DNA of 64,000 nt from Physcia stellaris (Eukaryota > Ascomycota > Lecanoromycetes > Caliciales > Physciaceae): contig JABSSW010000027.1 in NCBI GenBank assembly GCA_018902385.1, forward strand, positions 186,001 to 250,000. Direction: 5' to 3'. The notes under the pieces are model-generated. The model did no database searches and was not told the DNA's origin. It worked only from the letters and a program-made list of their open reading frames with translations. This document shows positions 30,315 through 41,814 of the stretch, piece after piece. The translations under genes and the position numbers were made by a program. Numbering within the stretch: position 1 is the first letter of the stretch; each line of letters opens with the position of its first letter.

Positions 30315-33300
30315 TGCTTGTCTAGCCGCTAGAGAGAATGACTATCGGCGCAACGTATCGGAGGATTTTACTAGAGTTTGGGCCAGACGCATTTATGTTT
30401 GACAGTATGCAATACCGTTGAAGGAGCATACAGCCGCACAACTGCCCGCATTGTGGCACCTCACCTGTGACGGACACTGAACATATCGCTCTCTGATCTA
30501 GGGAAATTGAGGCATGGTGAAACGTTTTAGCCATCCTGCACCCACTGTTTGTCCTTCGCCATTACGCTGACATTCAACAGTGAAGTATCAAATCTAATAT
30601 TCGTCGTGATGGCTGGATTAACATCAATTTTAGGGGTTTCCGCCAGTGTGATCCACACCAGTCTGCCTTACTCCAAGGAAAGATCTTTCTTCTTTGTTCA
30701 TCTGCAGCTTTTCATGGTATCTGCCCTATTGTGCCCGTTTCCTTACGACGCTGCGACTCTTACGCTGGTTTTTCATATTTGGCCTACATACTCTCGTAAA
30801 CGGGAGCGACACGATCAAGTGATCCTCATTGGACGTTGGTCGGGACTCGGGACGGCTTCCGTGGAGTTTGATTTACATATATGAAGCGCTCTTGATGAGT
30901 TGTGCTAGACCATGTCCAAGCACGTCAGCACAGACGAAATGCTGCATCGAAGGATTGGGGTCTCCGTTTCCGCAAAGTAAAAGTGAGTTCATCCGACCTT
31001 AGGTACTGTCACTAACGCTCCAACAGAGCCGCTAGTTCATCGAGGGTAGTACTCAGCGGCTGCGTTCCCGAATGGGAGTATCATTGCATCAGAACATCAG
31101 CGATTGGACCTGTGTGTTACCCTAGTCTAGACTTCCTCTGTGGGTCTGGCAAAAGAAGAGTGGTGATGAGAAAGAGATCCTGAGGCCACTGTGGTGTGGT
31201 TCTGTATGGCATCGCTTACAGTGTTTATGAGCAGATCTATTGATACATCTTCTCAGCAACCTTCCGGCTGCCATGTATTCTTGGCTTGTCCCTAGGTGTG
31301 TGATAACTCATCTCGAGATCGCGGCACTTAATGGTATATAGAGTCAATGGAGAGCATTAAGAGCAAAGGTACCGCGAATGCAAAAGGGAACACCTTCTAA
31401 ACATCGTTAATTGAGGTTCGTCAGGACTAGATCTGCCCGTAGCTACTAGGATGCGCATCGCCAAACCCAGAAATAGCATCTACATACAGAGTACATTGCA
31501 GAAAGGCAACGGTTTCTCAAAAGTCGGCTCCTCCAGGGCTTGTTTCAGCTGCCTTCCGCTGATCCTACGGTGCATGTTTTCTACAGGATCAACCTGTTGG
31601 ACGTTGCCGTCGAGTACCTCAGCGTAGACACGAGCAAGTCTTCACGGCCAAATTCGCTCATTGAAGTGGCACTCGGAATTGAGTGAGGACTATGGCTTTC
31701 TCAATAAGGTAGTACTGGAAGATCACTCGTCCGGGGCAAATTCGTGCACCGAACCAACATGAACACTTGGTAGCCGGAGTTAGGGACGAAATTGTTTCCA
31801 ATGATCTTTCATACATCATTGTCCCAAAACTGGCTACTATGCTTGCGTCTTTATCCATTTCGTTTCGTTTCTCAATTTTGTTCGGGCCGAGTGGATGTCA
31901 GCTTTGAAGTCAATTTCAACAAGAGGTCTTGGATATCCCGAAACCCTTTCCTACCACTACTATCATTGAGTCTTGTTTCTATTGCATCTCAGCATTGGAG
32001 AGCCAACTGCGTTTCTCTTAACGTTTCGAAACCGGGTAGAGGTAGGATTCGACGACTCGGACAAGGCTCGGGCGAACAATCCAGGACACTACTACCATTC
32101 CACTACTACGGAGTACATTGGGGTTTCACAGGGGGTTGCAAGCGTGAACAGACAAGTTCTAACATGAAGACCTCAAGCGCCATGCAGATACGATTATATC
32201 CCTGGCTTGATCACTATGCCAGCAACCTGCTGCAGAAAATCACGGTGGTTCTGTACCAGTCTCAGTCCATTTGGCTACAGAGAGGCTAACAGTACCTAGA
32301 AATTTTAGATCAAGCTCTAAGCTAAAGCGCGCGTATCATGCTTACCTACTTTTAACGATTACCCGACCTCCGTAGTCTGCACTTTACCCGCGGGCTAGAC
32401 GCGATTTCACTGGAAAATGTCTGCTTCTGGCCTAGCTCGGGAGGTAGCACGCTTCTCAATTACCTTTTGAAGATCGAGAAGACATCAGTTCAACTTCAGT
32501 TGAGGCAATCCTTCATGTAAGCCTTTCGGATGCGGATGCAGATCGGCTCTACTGGAATATTATTGCAGCCGTTGCTGCAATCGACATCGGCCGTCTGCAT
32601 ATGCTGCAAGCACATGGCTTTTCCATAGCCTGTGGGGGTTTTTCGCGACCAGTCCTTTTCATGTGACATCTCTTGTATCAAACTTGCGTCAATAATCAAC
32701 ATGTACGATCGACCGCATTTTATTCGGCTCTCGACACAAACTTCCAGACAAAACCGAAATCAGAATAGTCGTCCAGGCTTTGAGATCGGCGCCCAAGTAC
32801 TAATTGAGGCGGCTAATTGTGAACGACCACAATCGGGTTAATAATGTGTCTTCGTCAATTGTTAGGAAGCCAATTGTTTGGTCAAATGCTACGTAAGAAC
32901 CATGCTAAGTTTTTCGACATGCCCTGCCTCCATGTTAGATTTTCTAAGCATCTAGATCAGCCTCGACCCGCATGTTGGCCCAAATGCTCTGGCGATGCTT
33001 CTAGGTCTTCAATAAGTATCAGATAATGGCTATCATCGTGGCATGGTTTTCTTTACTAAGATTGCCTGAACAACGAGCTAAGCATAGGCCTGTTACGCAG
33101 CCAATACTAGGAGGAGGGTCTTGACCGAAAGGCAGCGTGTCTTGGCCTTTAGAGCCCGAACAAGGGTGGCGATCCTTGTACTCAACTTTGTTCTGGATCC
33201 CATGTTGGAAGCCTAGTAGGTTCTTGCCGTCAAGTACTTAATGAAGCCTTGGTCCTTCCAAAAGAAACAGCATCGCTCTGATCATATTGTGCCATCTCGT

Positions 33301-33365
33301 ATTCTCTAGTTTGAACAGGTCAGATTACTGTGTTGCTCTTTTTCTTTTGCTCTTTTTTTTTTTAA
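30315..33365. other. Gene-poor region, about 3 kb
   Basis: The longest stretch without a supported gene. Frames are short, shadow each other and mostly lack ATG starts. On the minus strand, 31665..31500 holds two partial frames that look faintly protein-like (for example RLARVYAEVLDGNVQQVDP) but are crossed by stops, so a decayed gene is possible. No terminal repeats were found. A poly-T tract lies at about 33351-33363. Confidence 0.4.
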
Positions 33366-34602
33366 CCAGGACTCAAAACGTTGTCAATTCTCACAGCTCT
33401 GGTTATTCTATTAAACATTTCTACCGTTGCTTTCACTGCATCCACTTCGACGCAGCAGCAATGTCGTACAAAACTTGGGAAAAAGTCTATACAGCCTCTT
33501 CCAACGACGACTAAGACTATCACCAAGAATACTAAGACTTATACCACTAAAAACACGGTCACACCCCTGAAGACCATTACGCCCCAGCCGAAGACAACCA
33601 TTGTCACCTCGACGACCACAATCTCATCTACTACCACTGCCCCGGCGAATCTCCAAATTGCTACCAGTACAGAGACACGTAAGGATTGCCCTTGATAGAA
33701 CTATCTCAAAGAAATACTCATGTTGATAGAAATTATTACCGTCGGGACTGTTGGGATGGAGACTTTCACCAATAGTATCTCCACCACCCAGACAACCACT
33801 AGTACTGAGGATAAAACAATTGTCCCAACGCCCGCCGGCTTCACTCCCGTTCTCCAAGAAAACGGCTACGTTCCGAAAATCAAAGGGCGCGATCTTGTTC
33901 CACGTGCAGTTACCCCAGGTCCTCATGTAGTCCGCTACTCTATCGCCAAGAATGCCAAAACACAGTCCATCACGCCGACACAGTATCCAAATGCTGTGGT
34001 TTGCACGCAGCCATCTTCAGCCATGTACAACCATTTCACTGACGATTACTGGCAAAACACGCTCCACTACACCGCCCAAGGTCACCTCAACAAACACAAA
34101 AAATGTCAGCACGACGACAACCGTGACAGAGGTTTCCCCGGATGTGACATCTACCCAGACGATCACTTCGACCAGTACCTATGATCAGTCCGGGACTACC
34201 TCAACCACGACCGTGGACACCACAATCACCTTGATAGAAACTGCTATCGCTCCCGGCCCAACCTACTACGCCGCATGCTCCCCAGACAATCTCGCCACTA
34301 ACGCAAATGGCGGATACACCATCTCGGGAGTCGGCATATCAGGATCTAACTACTTCACCGACGCGGGCACCGCCTACGACTGCTGCGCTGCCTGCCAGGC
34401 CAGCAACTGCAAAGCCGCTTTCTTTTACGCTAATGCTTATCCGAGTCCGTGGTGCTTCAACAGTTACCAGGACACGTGCACGCCGGGGCAAACAACGGAT
34501 TTATTCTACACGTTCAGCACTCAGGACTGGGGATATACCATTAGCAACGGACCTTGTGGGCAAATTACGAATGGAGGCAACTATCCCGATTCGTCTGATT
34601 AA
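33366..34602 (+). CDS. Ser/Thr-rich secreted protein with C-terminal Cys-rich (apple/PAN-like) module
   Basis: The first segment (33366 to about 33679) reads TLSILTALVILLNISTVAFTAS, a signal-peptide core, then long Thr/Ser/Lys stretches. A GTAAGG...TAG intron (about 33680-33729) leads to EIITVGTVGMETFTNS or similar and RAVTPGPHVVRYSIAKNAKT. From about 34025 the coding frame changes to TTISLTITGKTRSTTPPKV, a run of Thr/Ser repeats, then YYAACSPDNLATNANGGY, DCCAACQASNCKAAFFYA, WCFNSYQDTCTPG and NGPCGQI: about ten cysteines in a spacing like fungal PAN/apple modules. It is probably heavily O-glycosylated and wall-associated. No in-frame ATG precedes the signal peptide core, so a 5' exon is missing from the model. 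The frame change has no good intron, so the gene may be damaged or contain a base error. Confidence 0.6.
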
Positions 34603-35710
34603 GTTGAATCATTAGGGCGGTTGATGCGAGATTTGTGAAGGGAGCCACCAAGTAATGATAGGTCTTCTAGGAATCTTTGAAGCAAATGGTAACATTGGAT
34701 GTGTCTAGCAATCGTCGTTTCCACATTGGATGCGATGACCTCATTCATTATAAGCTATACCCTCTCCACCACTCTCCTATCAGGCCCGAGAAATACCTGT
34801 AATTTTCAAAGCCATCGTCTCCGGAACACGATTTCGGATGGTACAGGCCCACTCGTACTCCTTGGTCATCCGCATGCAATCATATGCGACAGGGTCAAAA
34901 CGAACAGGCTCGGGATGATCCGATCTTTTGAATGTCCGACGCATTTGTATGCGGGCGTTAAGCGGTAAACATCCATGTGATTCATGGCAGCTATCTTCAC
35001 GTTCTGTCTCAACACTCTCCCCTGCCCCGAGTCTTCTACCATTATCTTATGTATGGGACTCCCTTGCTGGTATCCAATGGGGTGTTCTAGGTGCCTCCGA
35101 GACATATCGATGACGGTAGGCTTGGTAGGTTTGATTTTAGGTAGATATAGGAAGTTTTGCAATCCTTTGACTACCAAGGAACGACGTAATTTCCTGAAAA
35201 TATTCGGCATATCACTTCAAGTGACTTACTATAGCCCACCAGGTGTTGGCATATTCTGCATCGGCTCTACTGCGAATCGGAATCGTTTGCTCAGAGGAAT
35301 TTTTTCCCCTGACCCCATCTTGGTGAAAAGTTCTGGCAATGATGAGGTACATGACCGCTGAATTTCTCATCGACTGTAATCAAATTGTCTCCTATTCGAT
35401 TTTAGGCTGCAGAGGCAGGAAGCAACAAAGAAATGCAGCTCATCCACAATGACTTTCACTGAGACACAATGATCGCCAAGAAAGAACAAAGAGTTTGGGT
35501 TGTCGAGTCCATCAATCGAGCACAAAGAAGAAGGCATTTACAAGAATGCCTTTCAGACTCTCAAGTCCTCGAGGGGGTTGTTCATCCAAAATATCATTCT
35601 GTAATATCGCGTTCGGAAGTCCGGTACTTTCCTTTTCCTTTCCAATCTCTCATCCATCATCAAGTCACACCCACTCTTCTTCAATCTCTTCCCCTTAAAA
35701 CATATTCCCA
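34603..35710. other. Intergenic region
   Basis: About 1.1 kb. Frames overlap on both strands without domains. Bases 35600-35710 are CT-rich and run into the start of the next gene, as in a fungal core promoter. Confidence 0.45.
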
Positions 35711-36100
35711 ATGGGATTCTTCTCCTCCAAAAAGCGGCAGGACCGCAGCAAACCCCAGATCTCGGGCCCTATCGTCGAGTACTACCGCCACAAGCCCTTA
35801 CCACCCACACCCCCTGTCATCGAGTACTATAGCAAGAAACCCTTACCACCCGTACCGGCCAAATATCAGGCCTACAATGCCCAAGCCGGCAAGAAGCCGC
35901 AGAGGCCGCCGCCGATGCGAGCTCCTGTTGTGAGAAAGCCGCTGCCGAAGCTGTCCAGGGAAGGTGCGAAAAAGCCGGTGCCCAGGGAAGCGGCGATCAG
36001 GGGAGACCCTCATGTGAGCTTTGGGAATAAGGCTAATAAGGCGATGGTAAATAGGGGGCATAGGGTTAAGAGTATGACAGGGACTGTGTGTTATGGATAG
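35711..36100 (+). CDS. Small basic Pro-rich protein with N-myristoylation-type start
   Basis: A single exon of 129 residues. It begins MGFFSSKKRQDRSK: Gly at position 2, Ser at 6 and a following Lys/Arg cluster match the signal for N-myristoylation plus a polybasic membrane anchor. Two near-identical units follow, PIVEYYRHKPLPPTP and PVIEYYSKKPLPPVP, then KKPQRPPPMRAP, VVRKPLPKL and a basic C-terminus. The KPLPPxP units look like class II SH3 ligands, and each has an EYY that could be a phosphotyrosine-type or SH3-adjacent site. No family recognised and no cysteine until the last VCYG. Role as a membrane-bound adaptor is inferred from motifs alone. A CT-rich leader and the context CCCAATGGG support the start. 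Confidence 0.72.
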   Translation: MGFFSSKKRQDRSKPQISGPIVEYYRHKPLPPTPPVIEYYSKKPLPPVPAKYQAYNAQAGKKPQRPPPMRAPVVRKPLPKLSREGAKKPVPREAAIRGDPHVSFGNKANKAMVNRGHRVKSMTGTVCYG

Positions 36101-36598
36101 TAATGAGATAATGGGACAACGGAATAGAGTAATGTAATATTAATGATAGACGTATAATGATTGAACGCATCACGTGCATGACAGTGTTCATTTGAGGAGA
36201 AGCTATGCCTAGTTTGAAAGGCATAGATAGAACAACGCTGTGACATGTTAGTAGGAGTGGTACGTACACCGCACAGATGGCCACAAGGAGCGCTCCCAGA
36301 GTAGGTGTACATTGTCCGAGGTATCACAAGCGAACACACATCATTATCCTTAAAAGGATTTCATGATAGGGTATTGAATGGATCTTCGACCTCTAAAGTT
36401 CTGGGCTTGATGACAGCACATGCAAAGATGACGAAGATTTCAGGGGTCCAATCGAGGTTGAATGCTAGCGACATGCCAAGCTTTTCTCCTTTTGCCGCGA
36501 ACGCGATCTTGCTTTTTGACTGGTCAGGCCCAACGTTTCACCTTGACCGTCATCCCAACTCTGCCACCAATGACCCTGAATCCTTCCTCGGTCATCAC
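36101..36598. other. Intergenic region up to the hAT element
   Basis: About 500 bp with short frames on both strands and no domain. Its last eight bases form the left target-site copy of the inserted element. Confidence 0.45.
36591..36598 (+). repeat. Left target-site duplication of the hAT element
   Basis: GTCATCAC, identical to 37219-37226. Confidence 0.85.
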
Positions 36599-37218
36599 TA
36601 GGGACGAAGGATTACCGGTAAAGTTGAAAATGCTGGTAATTACCGTCACGTCATCACGACTATGGTGACAAGGCGTCACCATGACTAAGCGCCAAGAATA
36701 TCACGTGCAAGAGCTCTGATTGGTCCATTGGTAGCATCGGTAAACAAGCAGAATTTTCATCTCAGGCCACTTCTCAGGTAGAATTTTCGTGCTACATACC
36801 AATATACATCAGTTTCGACCTTTACCCATACAAATTCTACCTTGTAGCAGTCATGGTTTATGTACCTGACTTCTCCATTCACAATCAATTCAGTGAGAGG
36901 CCCAGCGTCCCTCCAGAGAAGATGCACTTATTTTGTTAATTCAGATATCCAAAAGTATTAAATATTTTATTAGGGTTGAAAGGGCGAGCTTTTCACTCTA
37001 CGGCGATACTTCCGCGTAGGATCAAAAACCTTCTTTTTAGGGTTGAAGAAATATCGAATCATTGGATGAGGTCTGCATTTCGTACATATCCACTCCATCA
37101 ATTCTACCAACTACGTCACTACTATTTATAGCTAGCGGTCACCGTTCGCTATGGTGACAGTAATTACCGCGTAATTACCTTGGCGTTTTTACCGTCACCG
37201 TGGGGGACGGCATCCCTA
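36599..37218. mobile_element. Non-autonomous hAT-type DNA element (MITE), 620 bp
   Basis: The left end is TAGGGACG and the right end is CATCCCTA, forming short imperfect terminal inverted repeats of hAT type. A perfect 8-bp target-site duplication GTCATCAC lies directly outside (36591-36598 and 37219-37226), the size expected for hAT transposases. Near both ends are subterminal copies of GGTAATTACCG / GTAATTACC and of the palindromic ATGGTGAC...GTCACCAT type. The centre is AT-rich and codes for nothing. The element must have been moved by a transposase from elsewhere in the genome. The intact duplication suggests a fairly recent insertion. Confidence 0.85.
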
Positions 37219-37226
37219 GTCATCAC
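37219..37226 (+). repeat. Right target-site duplication of the hAT element
   Basis: GTCATCAC, identical to 36591-36598. Confidence 0.85.
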
Positions 37227-38281
37227 CTCCAACCGCCAAGATGGGCGTTGTTTGGGGCGGGTGATGCAAGCCAGAAGCATGCAATTTTGGCTGTTGGCTT
37301 TGTCCGTCAAAGCAGGCGCCCGGGTGGCCCCAAAGCTTGGCCAGGATCGATGCCAGATCGGACTGGGATAAAGCATGTTTCAGCTTGGGACAAAGAGCCC
37401 CGCCGTTGCGCAGCCTCCATTGGCCCCTGGATATCGGGATTGAAGCGAGGGGATCCCCTTTCTCAAATTACCTTTGTCCTCCATATTTTCTTGCCTCCCT
37501 TTCCTGTCTGTCTACGTGACTTCATCTTTGTCGTGATTGTGATTTCGGTTCTTGTAACCTTCCATTCTTTTGCTTCACAGCACCCACGCTCCTTACTCCA
37601 CTCTGCCAGTCGGTCGTGGCTTGTCGTTCCTTACAGCTAGCCTGAAGATTATCTTGGAGTGTTTCGTACAATTCGAAGAAAGTTTCTCGACCAGATTGAT
37701 TCCAAGAACCTCATCAGAAATACAGCATTGAGAAGGGATTGCTCTGCCAATCATAGTCCCGGATTTGCTTTGGATACAAAATACCAGAGTCGATACAGAT
37801 ATTGAGATTGGAAAGGAGGACAACTGTAGCTTTGACCAAGGAAGCAATCCAAACTGTAAGTTGCGTTTGACTGCTTCGATATCAGGACGTAGAGATTGGA
37901 AATGGCACTGTGTAATGTTCAGAAAAACCATTATCTTTGAAAAATCGTGAGAATATTTTTAAGGAGTCTCAGTGAGGGGGGCCTATGGAACAACTTCATC
38001 TCCCATTCACAACACATGTGTTACATCCCCTTTACCGCGATCGGTCACCTCACCACACTTTCATTCCACTAGCACCTCTTGATGATTGCTACACTGAGCT
38101 AACCATCTGCTCAACTACCGTCTAGGATAGGCGACACAGTCATTATCTACTTGTCAATAGTTATATTTATAAGCTCCTTGTCCACAGTCTGTGACTGTCA
38201 ATCGCTGTCAATCGACCTGTCCCACCGGAGGTAGATTTTCAACCCATTAACTCCACGATCACTTACAGCCAAGCATCCGCG
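37227..38281. other. Intergenic region upstream of the DUF1996 gene
   Basis: About 1 kb. A 146-codon frame at 37200..37640 starts inside the hAT element and has no domain, so I do not call it. The last 100 bp hold the promoter of the DUF1996 gene. Confidence 0.4.
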
Positions 38282-40113
38282 ATGACGGTGCTCGGAATCG
38301 GACGAATGGCCAAAGCCACCATCTTACTCCTTACCATTGGCAGTGCCAGTGCTTTTTGGAGACTGGAATGTGATGGGTCTGTTGGACTTGCCCGGATGGA
38401 CCCTTTGATCGATTTTGGTCGAGCAGCCGAGCATGTCCATTCTATCAAGGGGGGTAGTGGTAAGTTTTCGCCCCAATTAGCTCTTTGTAATCACACTGGT
38501 CGTCATACAAGCTATAAGATTCTCCAAAACATCACTGTTTCCAGGGAAATTTCCTGTCCGTTCGAGATGCTAATCAATGAATAGCTTTTAGCACTACCTC
38601 GACGTCTGCAGATCTCCTAAAATCTAAATGTGCCAGCTGCTCTGTAGGGCAAGATAAATCGGCGTATTGGTCCCCTGCGGTCTATTTCATGAGCGATGAT
38701 GGCACTGTGGAGGTAGTCCCCGAAAAACCTCCCCATAAAACGTAAGTCATGAATTCATTGTGTAGAAACTCTAGTTTTCGAAGGCGAAACATTGCTGACT
38801 GAGGATTTCAGTTACTACTTCCTGAACGGAGGTATGACACATGATGGCAAAACACAAAAGATCGAAGCCTTTCCGAATGGGTTTCAAATGATCGCTGGAA
38901 GCAACTACAACCGGAACACGAGTATTCCGGATCCAGACACAAACCCATTGGGCCCGTGGCCAAATGACGATCAGAATGTTCGAGGAGAGCGAGCGCTTGG
39001 GTTCAACTGCTTGAACTACGCCAAAGGCACTGACGAACCTTCTCTGTTCCGTCACTCAATGCCAGACAAGTCTTATCTTGACGCGAATTGTGCCGATGGC
39101 GTTCGCCTTGAGCTCATGTTTCCGAGCTGCTGGAACGGAGAGAATGACGGAGGTGCAGACCACAAGTCACATGTAGCATATCCAGACAGCGTCATGACCG
39201 GCAATTGCCCTGAGGGCTATGATCGCCGCCTTGTGTCTCTTTTCTACGAGACCATCATTGCTACCGACTCATTCAAAGACAAGTCCGGCAAATTCGTTTT
39301 CTCCAATGGCGATATGAAAGGTAGGTCGTTGACTGTAAGCTGCGGATACCTTGATGCTAACCGTGAGTAGGGTTTGGCTACCACGGAGACTTTATCGCTG
39401 CCTGGGATGAGGGTGTTCTACAACAAGCTGTCGACACATGCACATCGTTAAGTGGCGACCAGAGAGCCTGCGAAATCTTTAACTTCCCTGACGGAACTGC
39501 GGAATGTACACTCGAGAACCCCCTTCCAGAAGCTATCGCCAACGAGAATGTCAAAGGTCCGATGAAAGGTCTTCCAAACGGCATGCCTATCCAGACTGGC
39601 CCCGAAATGGCAACTAAGCAAGGAGGCTCGCACCCGGTGGCTACGGCGCCCACTTCGGTTGCTTCGTTCGAAAGTTCAACCGTCGCAAAGAACCCAGTGG
39701 TAACACTCTCATCCGAGGCCTCCAAGGCCGAAGCCTCTCACACAGTAGGACCCGACGAAGGCGCCGTGTTCGCCCAAGTTAATAACATTGTCCCTACCAA
39801 GAGTTCTACCGCCTCTGCTTCAAGCTCAGTGGCAGTTAACAACAACGTGGCCGCGGTTCCAAAAGTGGCAGAGTTGCCTAAAGCTGTTCCATCGCCTGAT
39901 ACTACTCCGGCTCCGCAGATCCTCGATTCGGCCGAATCAACTATCGACATATCATATACTACTATTGGGCGTGAAGTTCACGAAATGGTCGATGTAATGG
40001 TTGAGGTTACTGTCACTGAAACGGCACATGTGGCAAAGCGCACTCCACACGCCCATCATAGGCACCATCACGGGGCCAACGCTCGTGGCATTGGTGGGCG
40101 TAGGTTGCGATGA
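38282..40113 (+). CDS. Secreted DUF1996-domain protein
   Basis: Four exons join(38282..38459, 38585..38741, 38812..39320, 39371..40113) give 528 residues. Residues 10-24 (KATILLLTIGSASAF) form the signal peptide. The DUF1996 domain starts right after it: FWRLECDGSVGLARMDPLID, HVHSIKGGS, SKCASCSVGQDKSAYWSPAVYF, YYFLNGGMTHDGKTQKIEAF, GFQMIAGSNYN, RALGFNCLNY, RLELMFPSCWNGEND, DHKSHVAYP, and GYHGDFIAAWDEGVLQQAVDTC with conserved Cys, His and Asp. After about residue 330 comes a Ser/Thr/Ala/Val-rich linker, and the end is very basic and His-rich (RTPHAHHRHHHGANARG). DUF1996 proteins are common in fungal secretomes, often wall-associated; no activity is established. The His-rich tail could bind metal, which is inference. 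Confidence 0.92.
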
Positions 40114-41814
40114 GCAGTGTACAGCATATCTCACTGAAAGCGATCACCTGGGTTTTGCTGTTGGCACGTACAAATGAAGGGGCGTTCGAGTAGCGCTGGC
40201 GTTGCTCTGTACATACACTCCACTTCCGTGGATTTCGCAAGCAGATGGCGACATCAACAGCAAAGCGTCTGCGTTAGAGGTGTCCACGTAAGCTTGCGTG
40301 ACTGCGTCGTCAATGTTATCCCGTAGGACAGAGCTTCATCACCCCTGGTCGTGTTCAACCTCAACTCAGCTTTGCAATTGTCGGGCAAGCGTACGTATGA
40401 GTTGGGAGAAACGGCAATTGTAATTTACCGTGTATTTTATGCTAGCGTGAATGCCAAGATTCTATCGTTACGGAGTACGGTGCTACCCTCCTTCCCACGG
40501 ACCTCAGCCCTTCCATCTTCCACCATCCGCGTCCTCTTCACCATCCCATTTGATTATAAGACCATGCTGCTTCTTGTCACGTAAGCGGGTACTTGAAAGG
40601 TAACTCAGCTCCTAAACATGCAGAGCAGCTCGCTCTCTGAACTGGTGAGCTGTCCGCGATGGGTAAACAATGCTTCAAGCTGCGAGGCGTGCGCGACGCC
40701 TTGACCTCCGAGAAAGCATGTCATAGCTCGTCAGGGTCAGACGCAATGAACAGAAGGAGGAATCACACAGCTTAGAGCGTGATGGGCAGCATAATCACCG
40801 GTATATCGTTTCGGAGGCGAGGCGTCCTCTGCTGGAGTACTTGGATGCCTGCTATCCGCCGCTACAATCGCATCCACCTGCTCGATCCTGACATTGCGAC
40901 GTTTGGAAATACGTCGCCATTGATTGTGCCTGCTATGGACAGACGGGGGATATTCTTGCTCCTCATTACCAGACCGTTAAGGTCCGCCGTGCACAAGATG
41001 ATTTAGTACGTACAACTCAACTGCAGCTTCGAGACGACTTCGAGATATGTCATACCAAGCCAAATTGCGAGATACCACCGCACCCGTCATATGAAAGGAC
41101 ACCGTACGATTTACAAATGCGGCATCGCCATCCTTTCGATCTGGTTACACCAAACGATCATTATGGATGAGCTTCCTACGAAGGTACAACAAGTCTCTGC
41201 GCCTAAGCTACTGATAAGACGCGTCTCATATTACGACTGGCATATCCCGCACGCCGATGGGTCATTGTTGCCTTTGGACCAAAGACCGGGCCAGGGAGTG
41301 CAACGTTTTGAAGCTCGGAGAGAGTAGTGCTTTGAGCCATACCAGGTGCAGTGTTTTGATAGATAGCTATGCTGTGAGACTGCGTGAACAATTTCTCCCT
41401 TCATCTGGAAGAAAGCTTCGGGGGCCCACAGAGCCAGGGAAGATCAATGCTTTGAATAAGCTTCCTTACGAGGATGGCAATCTGGCGAGGGGGATCCGCT
41501 CTGACGGGAATGGTGAGAAGATCGGCTTGCAGACGAAGACGCATCGGTATATTGTGATTGGCATTACCGGCAACAGACTTTGCCTATGGAGAGCCATGAG
41601 GTAGGTAAGCTGACACTCTCACCCAAACACACTTGACAGTTCTCAAATGCTACGGCTAATCTTGCCTGGGTCGGCTATCAGCAACGCTAGAAAAACAACG
41701 AGGCCGCTAAAGGTCTTGGCATCTCTGGTTTCACCCGGCGTGTATTTTTGAATGAACATGGAAGATGGAATGGATCCAACACGCCCGCATTGACCCCATG
41801 GGTTCGCCGATTAC
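40114..41814. other. Intergenic region with a possible gene relic
   Basis: About 1.7 kb. A plus-strand frame from 40892 to about 41168 is open for some 90 codons without an ATG start (WKYVAIDCACYGQTGDILAP, QLQLRDDFEICHTKPNCEIP) and looks protein-like, but it is bounded by stops and I recognise no family. It may be a relic or an exon of an unmodelled gene. The rest shows nothing. Confidence 0.35.

Noticed and set aside
30549-30884. 111-codon frame with hydrophobic start
   Set aside because: It begins at TTG, has no ATG near the start and no recognisable domain.
31658-31858. Segment FGARICPGRVIF resembling a cytochrome P450 haem motif
   Set aside because: The pattern is incomplete and no other P450 motif (ExxR, I helix) occurs nearby in any frame.
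37200-37640. 146-codon plus-strand frame
   Set aside because: Its start lies inside the hAT element and its sequence shows no domain or homologous-looking block.
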